From: Akkermansiaceae bacterium
GTDB taxonomy: Bacteria > Verrucomicrobiota > Verrucomicrobiia > Verrucomicrobiales > Akkermansiaceae
Assembly: GCA_029242935.1 (NCBI GenBank)
Contig: JAQWSX010000191.1
Location: 1-58,364 of the forward strand
Length of the DNA: 58,364 bases
Direction of reading: 5' to 3'
Shown here one piece after another: positions 37,573-46,986 of the stretch. Positions within the stretch are counted from its first letter, which is position 1. Every line of letters starts with the position of its first letter. The translations under genes and the position numbers were made by a program. The notes under the pieces were generated by a model. That model was not told the origin of the DNA and ran no database searches. It worked only from the letters and a program-made list of their open reading frames with translations.

Positions 37573-40500
37573 CTATTTGACAATTATTAGCAAATCACCG
37601 GTATCAGCAGCTTGGCCTTTCTTGAGAAGGATTTCATCGATCACTCCATCTGTCGAGGCACTCACAGTCGTGAGCATTTTCATGGCTTCTAGGACGACTA
37701 ACTTGTCGCCTTCCTTGACTTCGTCGCCAGGTTTCACAGCGACTTCGCTGATCATTCCGGGGAGTGGTGCGATGATATGCCGATCGTTGCCGGGATCTCC
37801 TTTGAGGTTGGCTGCGGACTCCTTGCCAAGAGCTTTGTCGACTACGACGCACTCGCGAGGCATACCATTGAGTTCGTAGAAAAGAGTGCGACGTCCTTCG
37901 TCATCGGGTTCACCGATAGAGATGAGCTTAATGAAGAGGGTCTTTCCTGGGCCGATGTCAACGTGGACTTCCTCGCCAACTTGTAGACCGTAAAAAAAAG
38001 CCGGAGTGGGTAAAACAGTGAGGCGGTCGTAGCTCTTCAGCGAATCCAGATAGTCTGAGAAGACTTGAGGATACATGAGATGACTGTAGAGATCGTCGTT
38101 GTTTGCGTCGCGATCGAGCTGATGGCTGAGTTCGGCCTTGGTTTGATCCAAGTCGCATGGGGGCGCGAGTTCACCGGGGCGGACGGTAACCGGAATCTTA
38201 TCTCCAAGCACGAGTTTCTGAATTTCCTTGGGCCATCCACCGTCGGGTTGTCCGAGACCACCACCGAGCATGTCGATGACACTTTCGGGGAAGTCGAGGT
38301 TGGGGGCGTTGCCGTTCAGGAGGTCTTTGGCTTTAAGGTCCTGCGTGACGAGAAGCATGGTCATGTCGCCAACCACTTTGGAAGAGGGGGTGACCTTCAC
38401 GATGTCGCCAAAGAGTTGGTTTACATCAGCGTAAGTGTGGGCGATTTCTTGCCAACGGTGGCCGAGTCCCATGCCATTGGCTTGTTCCTTGAGGTTGGTG
38501 TATTGACCGCCGGGCATTTCGTGGAGGTAAACCTCGGCGGTGCCACTCCGGGGAGCGGAGTAGAAGGGTTCGTAGTGAGTAAGAATTTTTTCCCAGTAAT
38601 CGGAGAACTCGTTGAGGCTTTCCACGTCGAGGCCGGGATCGCGCTCGTGGCCACCCATAGCGGCGCAAACCGAGTTGAGGTTCGGCTGGCTTGTCGAGCC
38701 AGACATCGAGGCTAGAGCCATGTCGGCGATGTCGACTCCAGCATCAGCGGCAGCCATGATGGAGGCGGCGTTGAGGCCGGAGGTGTCGTGAGTGTGGAAA
38801 TGGATGGGAATGCCGATTTCCTGTTTGAGTGTGGAAACAAGCTTGGTGACGGCGGCAGGATGACAGAGGCCAGCCATGTCTTTGATACAAAGAATATGTG
38901 CGCCCATTTTTTCCAACTCCTTGGCCTTATCGACGTAGTATTTAAGTGAATATTTGGCCCGGTTGGGGTTGGTGATGTCACCGGTGTAGCAGACGGCAGC
39001 TTCGCAGACAGATTTGCCGTGTTCGCGAACGGCTTCCATCGCGATCTGCATGTTCGGCAGATAGTTGAGGGAGTCGAAGATGCGAAAGATGTCCATGCCG
39101 GAGTCGGCTGCGTGCTTTACGAATCCAGCGACAACATTGTCAGGGTAGTTGGAGTAGCCAACGGCGTTCGATCCGCGGAATAGCATCTGGAAGCAAATGT
39201 TTGGGATGCGCTCGCGGAGTTCGTGAAGACGGTCCCAGGGGTCCTCTTTGAGAAAGCGCATCGCGGTGTCGAAGGTGGCCCCTCCCCACATTTCCATCGA
39301 GAAGAGATCAGGAGTTCTTTTCGCGTAAGCTTCTGCGATATTGAGCATGTCGAAGGTGCGCATGCGAGTGGCGATGAGCGACTGGTGGGCGTCGCGCATT
39401 GTGGTGTCGGTGCAGAGGAGGCGTTTCTGTTCGCCGATCCATCTAGAGAAGGCTTCGGGGCCTTGCTTAAGGAGGATTTCGCGGGAGGAAGGGGATGCCG
39501 GTGAGACGCCCTTGCTGCTTGGGATGCACGGTTGGGCGAAGGGTTTGGCGGGACGCCAGTTTTTAGCTCCTGGGTTGCCATTGACGGTGAGGTCAGAGAG
39601 GTAGTTGAGAAGTTTGGTTGCTCGGTCGCGTTTGGGGATGAAATTGAAGAGACTCGGCTGGGAATCGATGAGTTTGGTGTGTGCGTCACCTGATCGGAAG
39701 GTGGAATCTTCGATGACGTTTTCGAGGAAGGGGATGTTGGTTTTGACCCCTCGGATACGGAATTCTCGGAGGGCACGGTCCATGCGTTGGCAGGCGGTTT
39801 CGAAGTCACGGCCGGTGGCAGTGAGTTTGACGAGCATCGAGTCGTAGTAAGGGGTGATGACAGCTCCGGCGTCGCCGTTTCCGGAATCGAGTCGGATGCC
39901 GAATCCGGCGGCGGAGCGGTAGTTAGTGATGCGGCCGTAGTCAGGGGCGAATCCTTTTTCAGGGTCTTCTGTTGTGATACGGCATTGAATGGCGAAGCCG
40001 TTGCAGGGGATTTCTTCTTGGAGAGGGATTCCAATTTCGGGTTCGTGAAGTTTCTTGCCTTGTGCCACGAGAATCTGGGACCGGACAAGGTCGATGCCGG
40101 TGACACATTCCGTGACGGTGTGTTCGACCTGAATGCGCGGGTTCATTTCGATGAAGAACCATTCTTTTGAATCCATATCGTAGAGGAACTCGACAGTGCC
40201 GGCATTGTTGTAGCCGATGGATTGGGCGAGGTTGGCGGCGGATTGGCAAAGATCATGACGCAGGGTGCCTTCTAGGTCGATGGAGGGCGCGATTTCCACC
40301 ACTTTTTGGTAACGGCGTTGAACAGAGCAATCGCGTTCGTGGAGGTGGACAACATTGCCGTGTTGGTCTCCGAGGATTTGTACTTCGATGTGCTTAGCTC
40401 GCTTGATATAGCGTTCAAGGAAAACAGCGGGGTTGCCGAAGGCGTTTTGGGCTTCTTCTTGGGCTTCGGCGAGACGGGCCTGAAGTTCGGATGGCTTTTC

Positions 40501-41022
40501 AACGATTCGCATACCGCGACCGCCCCCACCGAATGCGGCCTTGATGATGAGAGGGAAACCGACCTCGTGTGCGACTGTGAGGGCTTGGTCGGGATCGGAA
40601 ATGGCGTCGTCGGTACCCGGAAGAACTGGAACTTTGGCTGCGATGGCTTGTGCGCGAGCAGCGGTTTTGTCGCCCATGGAGCCGAGGAGGTCGGCGGATG
40701 GCCCGATGAAGGTAATGCCTTCGCGTTGGCAGGCGCGTGCGAAGTCTGCATTTTCGGAGAGGAATCCGTAGCCGGGATGAATGAGAGTGACTCCTTTTGA
40801 TTTTGCGAGGGCGACAATACCTTCGTGGTCGAGGTAGGCACCGACGGGGCCTTTGGTGGTGTCGAGCTGGTAGGCTTCGTCAGCTTTGAAGCGATGTCGG
40901 GAGAAGCGATCTTCCTCGGCGTAGATTGCGACGGTGCGGAGCCCAAGTTCAGTGGCGGCGCGGAAGACGCGGATGGCGATTTCGCCACGGTTGGCGACGA
41001 GGAGTTTTTGTTGGATGGCCAT
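37573..41022 (-). CDS. pyc: Pyruvate carboxylase
   Basis: Pyruvate carboxylase makes oxaloacetate from pyruvate and bicarbonate with ATP and biotin, refilling the TCA cycle. The 1149-residue single-chain form has the biotin carboxylase domain (about 1-455: LLVANRGEIAIRVFRAATEL, GGGGRGMRIVEKPSE, EMNPRIQVEHTVTE), the carboxyltransferase domain (from about 530: LLCTDTTMRDAHQSLIATRM, CIKDMAGLCHP) and the biotinyl domain with the biotin lysine in VVLEAMKMLTTVSA. It is on the minus strand; valS is transcribed the other way. The ATG at 41022 is correctly placed for the conserved start. Confidence 0.96.
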   Translation of the reverse strand: MAIQQKLLVANRGEIAIRVFRAATELGLRTVAIYAEEDRFSRHRFKADEAYQLDTTKGPVGAYLDHEGIVALAKSKGVTLIHPGYGFLSENADFARACQREGITFIGPSADLLGSMGDKTAARAQAIAAKVPVLPGTDDAISDPDQALTVAHEVGFPLIIKAAFGGGGRGMRIVEKPSELQARLAEAQEEAQNAFGNPAVFLERYIKRAKHIEVQILGDQHGNVVHLHERDCSVQRRYQKVVEIAPSIDLEGTLRHDLCQSAANLAQSIGYNNAGTVEFLYDMDSKEWFFIEMNPRIQVEHTVTECVTGIDLVRSQILVAQGKKLHEPEIGIPLQEEIPCNGFAIQCRITTEDPEKGFAPDYGRITNYRSAAGFGIRLDSGNGDAGAVITPYYDSMLVKLTATGRDFETACQRMDRALREFRIRGVKTNIPFLENVIEDSTFRSGDAHTKLIDSQPSLFNFIPKRDRATKLLNYLSDLTVNGNPGAKNWRPAKPFAQPCIPSSKGVSPASPSSREILLKQGPEAFSRWIGEQKRLLCTDTTMRDAHQSLIATRMRTFDMLNIAEAYAKRTPDLFSMEMWGGATFDTAMRFLKEDPWDRLHELRERIPNICFQMLFRGSNAVGYSNYPDNVVAGFVKHAADSGMDIFRIFDSLNYLPNMQIAMEAVREHGKSVCEAAVCYTGDITNPNRAKYSLKYYVDKAKELEKMGAHILCIKDMAGLCHPAAVTKLVSTLKQEIGIPIHFHTHDTSGLNAASIMAAADAGVDIADMALASMSGSTSQPNLNSVCAAMGGHERDPGLDVESLNEFSDYWEKILTHYEPFYSAPRSGTAEVYLHEMPGGQYTNLKEQANGMGLGHRWQEIAHTYADVNQLFGDIVKVTPSSKVVGDMTMLLVTQDLKAKDLLNGNAPNLDFPESVIDMLGGGLGQPDGGWPKEIQKLVLGDKIPVTVRPGELAPPCDLDQTKAELSHQLDRDANNDDLYSHLMYPQVFSDYLDSLKSYDRLTVLPTPAFFYGLQVGEEVHVDIGPGKTLFIKLISIGEPDDEGRRTLFYELNGMPRECVVVDKALGKESAANLKGDPGNDRHIIAPLPGMISEVAVKPGDEVKEGDKLVVLEAMKMLTTVSASTDGVIDEILLKKGQAADTGDLLIIVK

Positions 41023-41359
41023 GTTGAATTATGTGGAAGAGCTTAGAAGCTTGGAGGCGGGGGAGCCAACTACGGAATTTGCGAATATTAATTTTATGAG
41101 AGTATGGCCGGTCTAGCTGAAGGGTCCCACATAGAACAGCGTCTTAGCAGAGGGATAAGAGGCTTTGGATCTAGGGTTATCTCGGTTGGAGCAGGGAGTG
41201 GGGCCCAGATCTCCAGACCAGAAGTTGTCTATTTTCGAGGAAATGAGAAGAGCGATTTGTGGATGTCCAATCGAAGACTCCGGATTTGAGGGGGGCGTAA
41301 TCAAGTCCACGCTCCGTAGTGCTTGCTTGGGGGCAGGGAGTCGGCTACTCCTCGGCACG
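41023..41359 (+). other. 337-base region between the divergent pyc and valS genes, with a long-range inverted repeat
   Basis: No gene was found. GGGTCCCAC (41122-41130) pairs with GTGGGGCCC (41198-41206) across 67 bases with one G-U pair. Inside it, GATAA/TTATC could form a second helix. This may be a structured leader of the valS transcript. I looked for a T-box (AGGGTGG-type conserved sequence) and did not find it. The valS frame is open upstream to 41165 but this stretch does not look coding. Confidence 0.35.
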
Positions 41360-44056
41360 ATGTCTGAACTGCCGAAAGCTTACGAGCCTACTGAAGTCGA
41401 GAAGTCCTGGTATCAGGCCTGGCTTGATGCCAAGTGTTTTGAAGCGGATCCTTCCTCCGAGAAACCACCGTATTCAATTGTGATTCCACCACCGAACGTG
41501 ACGGGAATTTTGCACTTGGGGCATGTTTTAAATAACACGATTCAGGATATTTTGGCTCGTCGGGCCCGACAGAAAGGTTGTGAAGTCCTTTGGCTTCCGG
41601 GGACCGATCATGCGGGGATTGCGACGCAGACGAAGGTTGAGCGTCAGCTTCGGGAAGAGGAGGGAAAGACGCGTCGAGATATTGGACGCGAGCCTTTCCT
41701 AGAGAGAGTGTGGGATTGGAAAGACATGCATGGTGGCATCATTATTAAGCAGCTGAAGCGGTTGGGTTGCTCGTGCGATTGGAGTCGGGAGCGCTTCACA
41801 ATGGACGCCGACTACTCGAAGTGGGTCTCGAAGGTTTTTGCGGATCTCTTTAATGATGGGCTCATTTATCGTGGGAAACGGATGGTGAACTGGTGTCCGG
41901 TTTCACGGACCGCTTTGTCGGATGAGGAAGTCATTCCGAAGAAGCAGAATTCAAAGCTCTACTACATGAAGTATGAGTTGGTTGAAGAGCCGGGGAGGTT
42001 TCTGGAGGTAGCGACGACACGGCCCGAGACTTTGATGGGCGATGTTGCGGTGGCGGTGAATCCCAAGGATGAGCGCTATGGCAAGTTTGTCGGAAAGCGG
42101 GTCAGGCGGCCCTTTCCAGCGGCGGAGATTCCCGTGGTGGCGGACGATCATGTGGATCCGGAGTTTGGAACAGGTGCGCTAAAGATTACGCCAGCCCACG
42201 ACAAGGCGGACTTTGAAATCGGTGTGCGGAATGACCTTGAGATTATCGACATATTTCATGCGGACGCGACGGTCAATTGCCCGGAAGTTCCGGATCTTGA
42301 TGGGCTGGACCGATTTGTGGCGCGGAAGAAGGCAGCCGCAATGCTGGAGGAAATGGGATTATTGATCAAAGTGGAGGAGCACGAAAATAACGTGGGCTTT
42401 TCCGAACGGGCAGATGTTCCAATTGAGCCGCGGATATCGATGCAGTGGTTTCTAAAATATCCGGCTACCGAAGAGACTGCGACGGCGGTTGCAGATGGCG
42501 GGATAAATTACCGTCCAGCGCGCTGGGCCAAGACACATGCAAACTGGATGGACGGCATTCAGGATTGGTGTGTTTCGAGACAGCTTTGGTGGGGACACCG
42601 AATTCCTGTTTGGTATCGAGAGGAGAAAGTTGAGGTGTTGCAGGAATCGGAATCGTTGACGCTTGAAAATTTGGAGGCAGGAGATTTGCACGTGAGCGCT
42701 GAGCCTCCGATTGATCCGGAAAATTGGATACAGGACGATGATGTTCTCGACACTTGGTTTAGCTCGTGGCTTTGGCCATTTGCGACGATGCAAAATCTCG
42801 ATGAGGAATCTAAGTTGGTGAAGAAGTTCTATCCGACGACTGATCTAGTGACCGGGCCGGACATTATCTTCTTTTGGGTCGCGCGTATGATTATGGCAGG
42901 ATACCGGTTTAAGGAAGAATTGCCTTTCAAAAACGTCTTCTTCACCTCGATCATTCGGGATATCCAAGGACGAAAGATGAGTAAGTCGCTTGGGAACTCG
43001 CCTGATCCGGTTGACCTCATGGAGAAGTATGGTGCAGACGGTTTGCGTTTCGGTTTGATGAGAACAGCACCAATTGGCGCTGACCTTCGCTTTGATGAGG
43101 CCCAGGTCGAGGAGGGGCGAAACTTTGCCAATAAGATTTATAATGCCTGCAGATTCCGTCGCATGGCTGGGAGTGATTCCAAGGTGGATTTCAAGCCGTC
43201 GATGTGCGGGACACTTCGACCGTATCACTTAGATATTTTGGCGAAGTGCGATCAATTGGCGAAGAATCAGGAGTCTGCCTATGCCGATTATCGCTTCAAT
43301 GAGATTGGTCAGCAACTCTATGATTTCCTGTGGAGTGAGTTCTGCGATAAATTTTTGGAGGCAGTGAAAGGGGATCTGCGTGATGATGCTAGCGAGTCTC
43401 AGCGTGAGACCACGCTAGGGGTTTTTGACTCGGTGATGGTTCGTTATCTTCAGTTACTGCACCCTTATATGCCGCACTTGACCGAAGAGTTGAGCCTACG
43501 AATGGGTTATATCGAGGAAGGCCAGTTTGTGATGGAAAAGGAGCTTCCTGTTTCTAATTTACTCGAGGGAGTGGATGGTAGTAAGGTTTCGGAGGGTTGC
43601 GATCAAGCAACGGCTGTTTATAAAACAGCTGCACAGCTACGTAATTTGAAAGCAGAATACCGGCTCGCGGCTCGCAAGGATGTAAGATTTATCGCTAAGA
43701 CAGGCCCTTCATGGTTGGAGGCAGAAGCTGATACTTTAGCGCTCCTTGTGGGGGCAGAAGGAATTACCCGGGACAAGGATTACACTCCCGAGCAGGGCAC
43801 GCCGGGAGCGGTCACTGCCTCTGGAGAGTTGTTTATGCCCCTCGAAGGATTGATTGATGTGGAGGCTGAAAAAGCTCGTCTCGACAAGGAGATTGAGAAA
43901 ATCCAGAAGGAAGTCGGGAAATCGAAGGGTAAACTGGGGAATGAGAAATTTGTTACGAATGCCAATCCTGAAGTGGTAGCGGTTGAGCGAGAGCGTCTTG
44001 CCGAGTGGGAAGGTAAGCTGTCTCAGTTGCAAGAAATGCGCTCAAATTTAACATAA
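41360..44056 (+). CDS. valS: Valyl-tRNA synthetase
   Basis: ValS charges tRNA-Val. From ATG 41360 (MSELPKAYEPTEVEKSWYQA) it is 898 residues, the normal length. Class I motifs are present: HLGH within PPNVTGILHLGHVLN and KMSKS within GRKMSKSLGNSPDP. The editing domain contains TTRPETLMGDVAVAVNPKDE and PAHDKADFEIG. The anticodon-binding region is followed by the C-terminal coiled coil of ValS (AEKARLDKEIEKIQKEVGKS to the end). The DUF4332-like gene starts 12 bases later. Confidence 0.96.
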   Translation: MSELPKAYEPTEVEKSWYQAWLDAKCFEADPSSEKPPYSIVIPPPNVTGILHLGHVLNNTIQDILARRARQKGCEVLWLPGTDHAGIATQTKVERQLREEEGKTRRDIGREPFLERVWDWKDMHGGIIIKQLKRLGCSCDWSRERFTMDADYSKWVSKVFADLFNDGLIYRGKRMVNWCPVSRTALSDEEVIPKKQNSKLYYMKYELVEEPGRFLEVATTRPETLMGDVAVAVNPKDERYGKFVGKRVRRPFPAAEIPVVADDHVDPEFGTGALKITPAHDKADFEIGVRNDLEIIDIFHADATVNCPEVPDLDGLDRFVARKKAAAMLEEMGLLIKVEEHENNVGFSERADVPIEPRISMQWFLKYPATEETATAVADGGINYRPARWAKTHANWMDGIQDWCVSRQLWWGHRIPVWYREEKVEVLQESESLTLENLEAGDLHVSAEPPIDPENWIQDDDVLDTWFSSWLWPFATMQNLDEESKLVKKFYPTTDLVTGPDIIFFWVARMIMAGYRFKEELPFKNVFFTSIIRDIQGRKMSKSLGNSPDPVDLMEKYGADGLRFGLMRTAPIGADLRFDEAQVEEGRNFANKIYNACRFRRMAGSDSKVDFKPSMCGTLRPYHLDILAKCDQLAKNQESAYADYRFNEIGQQLYDFLWSEFCDKFLEAVKGDLRDDASESQRETTLGVFDSVMVRYLQLLHPYMPHLTEELSLRMGYIEEGQFVMEKELPVSNLLEGVDGSKVSEGCDQATAVYKTAAQLRNLKAEYRLAARKDVRFIAKTGPSWLEAEADTLALLVGAEGITRDKDYTPEQGTPGAVTASGELFMPLEGLIDVEAEKARLDKEIEKIQKEVGKSKGKLGNEKFVTNANPEVVAVERERLAEWEGKLSQLQEMRSNLT

Positions 44057-44068
44057 ATAAAACTTAGG

Positions 44069-45112
44069 TTGGAGCCACTGCTCGAATCGTGTTTATTTCA
44101 GCCAACAGAGATGCAGGTGTCCGATTTACTAGACAGTCAAGTTATCAGCGGGGATAGTGCACAACTACTTTGCGCAGTTGGCGTTGAGTCATTTTTGGCT
44201 CTCTCGCAAAGTGATCCCGCAAGTTTGCTTGAGGAAATCGAGCATGCGAATTCCCATCTTGGATTAGTGGAACAACTACCGAATCTTGATCAACTGGTGA
44301 CGTGGATCGAGGAAGCCCGGAATCGGCTGGATGAGGCTGAGTCGACGGCGGTTACTCGCCTTGATGAGGTTATCGAGTTAATTCCTATCTCAGTGGTGAA
44401 AGCTTTTCCGGTCAGTAAAGAAAGCATTCTAAAGAACAAAATTGAGGTTGGCGACGTGCCGGTGATGGATGAATTTCTTGAGGGAAGAGATCTTTACGTG
44501 GAAGAGGTGAGAAATATTGATTCAGAACCTTCCGAGATTAAAGCGACGGTCCGTGAGATCTCCTCCAAGAGACCTTCCCTAACAAATAGCTCAAAGGAGG
44601 ACATCAAGGAGTCTATTTCTGGTTCGGAAAGGTCGGAGGTTGCCCCTTTGGAGCGTAACAAAGCGTTCGATCTTCGCAAAATGGCAACCCCGGAACTCAA
44701 TGCTGGTAGGACAATGCACTCACGAGCTTACATTCGTGGTGTTCTGCACCCACAACCGGTCAGAGTGAAGTTTGGCGCTTTTCTGAGCGTGTTAACGATA
44801 GTCCTGCTCCCATTCTCACTCATTGCAGGAATAGCGCTTTTATTTTTTAATGATGCTCATGAACTTGTGATTTGGTCTGCGGCAGTTCCCGTCGCTTCGG
44901 TGGTTTTAGGATTAATGTATTTGATGTTTGCGCGTCCGGTAAAATGTCGTGTTTGTGGACAAGCTATATTCGAAGCGAAATCTTGTCGTCGGAATCCTCA
45001 GGGCCACCATATTCCCCTTTTGGGATATATTTTACCGACCAGCTTTCAGTTGCTAATTTTTCACTGGTTCCGCTGCATGTATTGTGGAACTTCGGTTCGA
45101 TTGAAAGAGTGA
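44069..45112 (+). CDS. DUF4332-like protein with membrane segments and a C-terminal zinc ribbon
   Basis: Up to 347 residues from a TTG at 44069; ATG at 44111 is an alternative start (MQVSDLLDSQV). The N-terminal 90 residues (GDSAQLLCAVGVESFLALSQ, LPNLDQLVTWIEEARNRL) fit the helix-hairpin-helix-like DUF4332 pattern. A long acidic, Ser/Glu-rich linker (about 120-210) follows. Two transmembrane segments are at about 238-260 (FLSVLTIVLLPFSLIAGIAL) and 268-290 (VIWSAAVPVASVVLGLMYLM). The end has CRVCGQAIFEAKSC and CMYCGTSVRLKE, two CxxC pairs forming a probable zinc ribbon on the cytoplasmic side. The combination is unusual and I know no function for it. It ends two bases before convergent dtd. 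Confidence 0.6.
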   Translation: MEPLLESCLFQPTEMQVSDLLDSQVISGDSAQLLCAVGVESFLALSQSDPASLLEEIEHANSHLGLVEQLPNLDQLVTWIEEARNRLDEAESTAVTRLDEVIELIPISVVKAFPVSKESILKNKIEVGDVPVMDEFLEGRDLYVEEVRNIDSEPSEIKATVREISSKRPSLTNSSKEDIKESISGSERSEVAPLERNKAFDLRKMATPELNAGRTMHSRAYIRGVLHPQPVRVKFGAFLSVLTIVLLPFSLIAGIALLFFNDAHELVIWSAAVPVASVVLGLMYLMFARPVKCRVCGQAIFEAKSCRRNPQGHHIPLLGYILPTSFQLLIFHWFRCMYCGTSVRLKE

Positions 45113-45113
45113 T

Positions 45114-45566
45114 TCATTCGCGATCTCGCGAGTCTATGACGATGGTGACCGGTCCGTCGTTAATCAGGGAGACTTCCATCATTGCCCCAAAGATCCCTCG
45201 TTCAAGCGGGCGCCCGAGTTCCCGTGAAAATGTCTCGCAAAACGATTGGTAGAGAGGTTTTGATATTTCGGGAGGCGCCGCCTTGATGAAACTGGGTCGG
45301 TTTCCTTTTTTAGTCGAGGCGTGGAGGGTGAATTGGCTGACGACGAGAGCTTCGCCAGATTTATCTCGGAGCGAGAGGTTCATTTTACCACCTTCGTCGT
45401 CAAAAATTCTCATGTTGATGATTTTTCGTATTAACCAATCGATGTCGTTTTGATCGTCGGAAGATTCGATTCCAAGTAAGATGACTAAGCCTGGCCCGAT
45501 TTCGGAGGTCTTATTTCCCTTAATCGTGACGGAAGCTTGACTGACTCTCTGTAAGACAATTCGCAT
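45114..45566 (-). CDS. dtd: D-aminoacyl-tRNA deacylase
   Basis: Dtd hydrolyses D-amino acids wrongly attached to tRNA, and also glycyl-tRNA-Ala. The 150-residue protein starts MRIVLQRVSQASVTIKGNKT and has the active-site SQFTLHASTKKGNRPSF near residue 80 (SQxT). The C-terminal NDGPVTIVIDSRD is the other half of the active site. The length and layout are normal. It is convergent with the DUF4332-like gene. Confidence 0.95.
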   Translation of the reverse strand: MRIVLQRVSQASVTIKGNKTSEIGPGLVILLGIESSDDQNDIDWLIRKIINMRIFDDEGGKMNLSLRDKSGEALVVSQFTLHASTKKGNRPSFIKAAPPEISKPLYQSFCETFSRELGRPLERGIFGAMMEVSLINDGPVTIVIDSRDRE

Positions 45567-45955
45567 GGGGGGATCTTTTCCGCTAGAGAATTTGTTTCAA
45601 GCGATCTTGCCAACGAGTATAACTAAAGCCGAGGTTTAGGAGCCCTGAGCCATGAAGCGCAGGATTTTTGGCAGGGGGGCAAGTTTGACGGTCTCAATCA
45701 ACATAAGGTGTCCGAGACTGACGGCAAGAATGATCAAGCCAATGAATCGGAAGTGTCGACTCTTGAGGAAGAGACGAATGACGACCTCCGTATCTTAGAA
45801 GATAGTCCAGATTATGGTGAATGAAAAAGTCTCTTCATCCATGGTGATTTGTGCCAAGAGCGCAAGAAGGAAAGGAGTCGTGATGTCTCTCGAAATGATA
45901 CAATCCCAATAAACATTGATTGAAATGATGAAGCTCTTTGATAGGGGTAATGGAA
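45567..45955. pseudogene. Gap between dtd and the LysR gene, with a decayed small membrane-protein gene (minus strand)
   Basis: No intact gene is visible. On the minus strand 45636-45794 reads HFRFIGLIILAVSLGHLMLI followed by TVKLAPLPKILRFMAQGS and TAA, like the C-terminus of a small membrane protein. An in-frame TAA at 45795-45797 separates it from an upstream part in the same frame (FLLALLAQIT, FSFTIIWTIF) that also reads like membrane protein but runs into the LysR start. The plus strand in the same codon register reads acidic and hydrophilic (VSTLEEETNDDLRILEDSPD), also without a start codon, so the coding strand is not certain. I favour a decayed minus-strand gene. Confidence 0.3.
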
Positions 45956-46852
45956 ATGAACATTCACCATCTTGAGTTGTTTTACTATGTGGCAAAGTTT
46001 GAAGGGATCACCGCAGCGGTAAGAAAGATGCCTTATGGGATTCAGCAGCCGGCGGTGAGTGGTCAAATCTTGCAATTGGAAGAGAAGCTTGGAATTAAGT
46101 TGTTCAATCGGCGGCCTTTTGCGCTCACTCCGGCGGGGGAGGAACTTTACGATTATATTTACCCTTTTTTTTCGGGACTTGGAGAGTTTGAAGAAAAGCT
46201 GCGAGGTGAGGAAGGTCGGCATTTGCGACTCGCTGCGACTGCCTCCGCACTAAGGAACCATCTTCCAGATTGCTTGGAGACGCTGAAGAAAAAAGAACCG
46301 AATCTCAAATTGTCACTGCGTGAAGTGGCACCGTCAGATGTTCATGGCCTTGTCACTTCTCAGCAGGCGGATGTCGCGATCGGGGTGATTGGCGGGAAGA
46401 TGTCGGAGGGTTTAAAAAGCGAAGCCTTACTCAAAATACCGACAGTGCTCTGGGTGCCTGCCAACTCAGTAGCCGAGTCTTGGAAAGAATTTCTGGAGAA
46501 GGATCCTTATTCAAAAACCGGACTGATCGGCAGAGAACCCTTGATTGGTCTGCCTCCAAACGAAGTTTTGCAGCAACTTTTTCAAAAGGAATTTGATCGG
46601 CATGAAGTAAATTGGCCAGTTTCTGTAGAGGTGAATTCTACCGATGTGGTGCGTGATTTTGTGGTGCGCGGGTTTGGTGTCGGGATTGGGATTTTTATTC
46701 CGGACCGACCTTCTCCCAAAGGTGTGAAGCCTCTTATCTTGCCAAATTTTCCTCCTTTAGTGATTGGGGCAATGTATCAAGGAAAGCCGAAAGGGGTTGT
46801 GGAGGACTTTCTCGCGATAGCGAAGGCTCATGTGAAAGGGTTTTCTGAATAA
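45956..46852 (+). CDS. LysR-family transcriptional regulator
   Basis: 298 residues from ATG 45956, chosen because it begins at the helix-turn-helix (MNIHHLELFYYVAKFEGITA) and has GGGG about eight bases upstream; ATG 45950 and a TTG at 45938 are alternatives. The winged helix has AAVRKMPYGIQQPAVSGQIL and LEEKLGIKLFNRRPFALTPA. The substrate-binding half follows (LRLAATASALRNHLPDCLE, then QADVAIGVIGGKMSEGL, VRDFVVRGFGVGIGIFIPD). No clear divergent target gene is adjacent, so the regulon cannot be guessed. Confidence 0.88.
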   Translation: MNIHHLELFYYVAKFEGITAAVRKMPYGIQQPAVSGQILQLEEKLGIKLFNRRPFALTPAGEELYDYIYPFFSGLGEFEEKLRGEEGRHLRLAATASALRNHLPDCLETLKKKEPNLKLSLREVAPSDVHGLVTSQQADVAIGVIGGKMSEGLKSEALLKIPTVLWVPANSVAESWKEFLEKDPYSKTGLIGREPLIGLPPNEVLQQLFQKEFDRHEVNWPVSVEVNSTDVVRDFVVRGFGVGIGIFIPDRPSPKGVKPLILPNFPPLVIGAMYQGKPKGVVEDFLAIAKAHVKGFSE

Positions 46853-46986
46853 CATATAATTGAAGACGCGTCCCGAGCTGGTTGATCACTAGATTTTCCG
46901 ATGAAGGGTGCTTTTATCTTTGGTATTGAAGCTGATTAGTGAGGGTCGGGCTTGAGCTTTGCGATTTATTGGTTCAAAGAGCGCTG

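Noticed and set aside
38065-38715. Plus-strand 216-codon frame inside pyc
   Set aside because: Antisense shadow of a well-conserved enzyme; low-complexity hydrophobic/acidic text without a family.
39117-40988. Long minus-strand frames (up to 329 codons) overlapping pyruvate carboxylase
   Set aside because: Shifted-frame shadows of pyc with Ser/Pro/Thr-rich text and no recognisable domains.
41023-41359. T-box riboswitch upstream of valS
   Set aside because: The conserved T-box sequence and specifier-loop features were not found; only generic inverted repeats are present.
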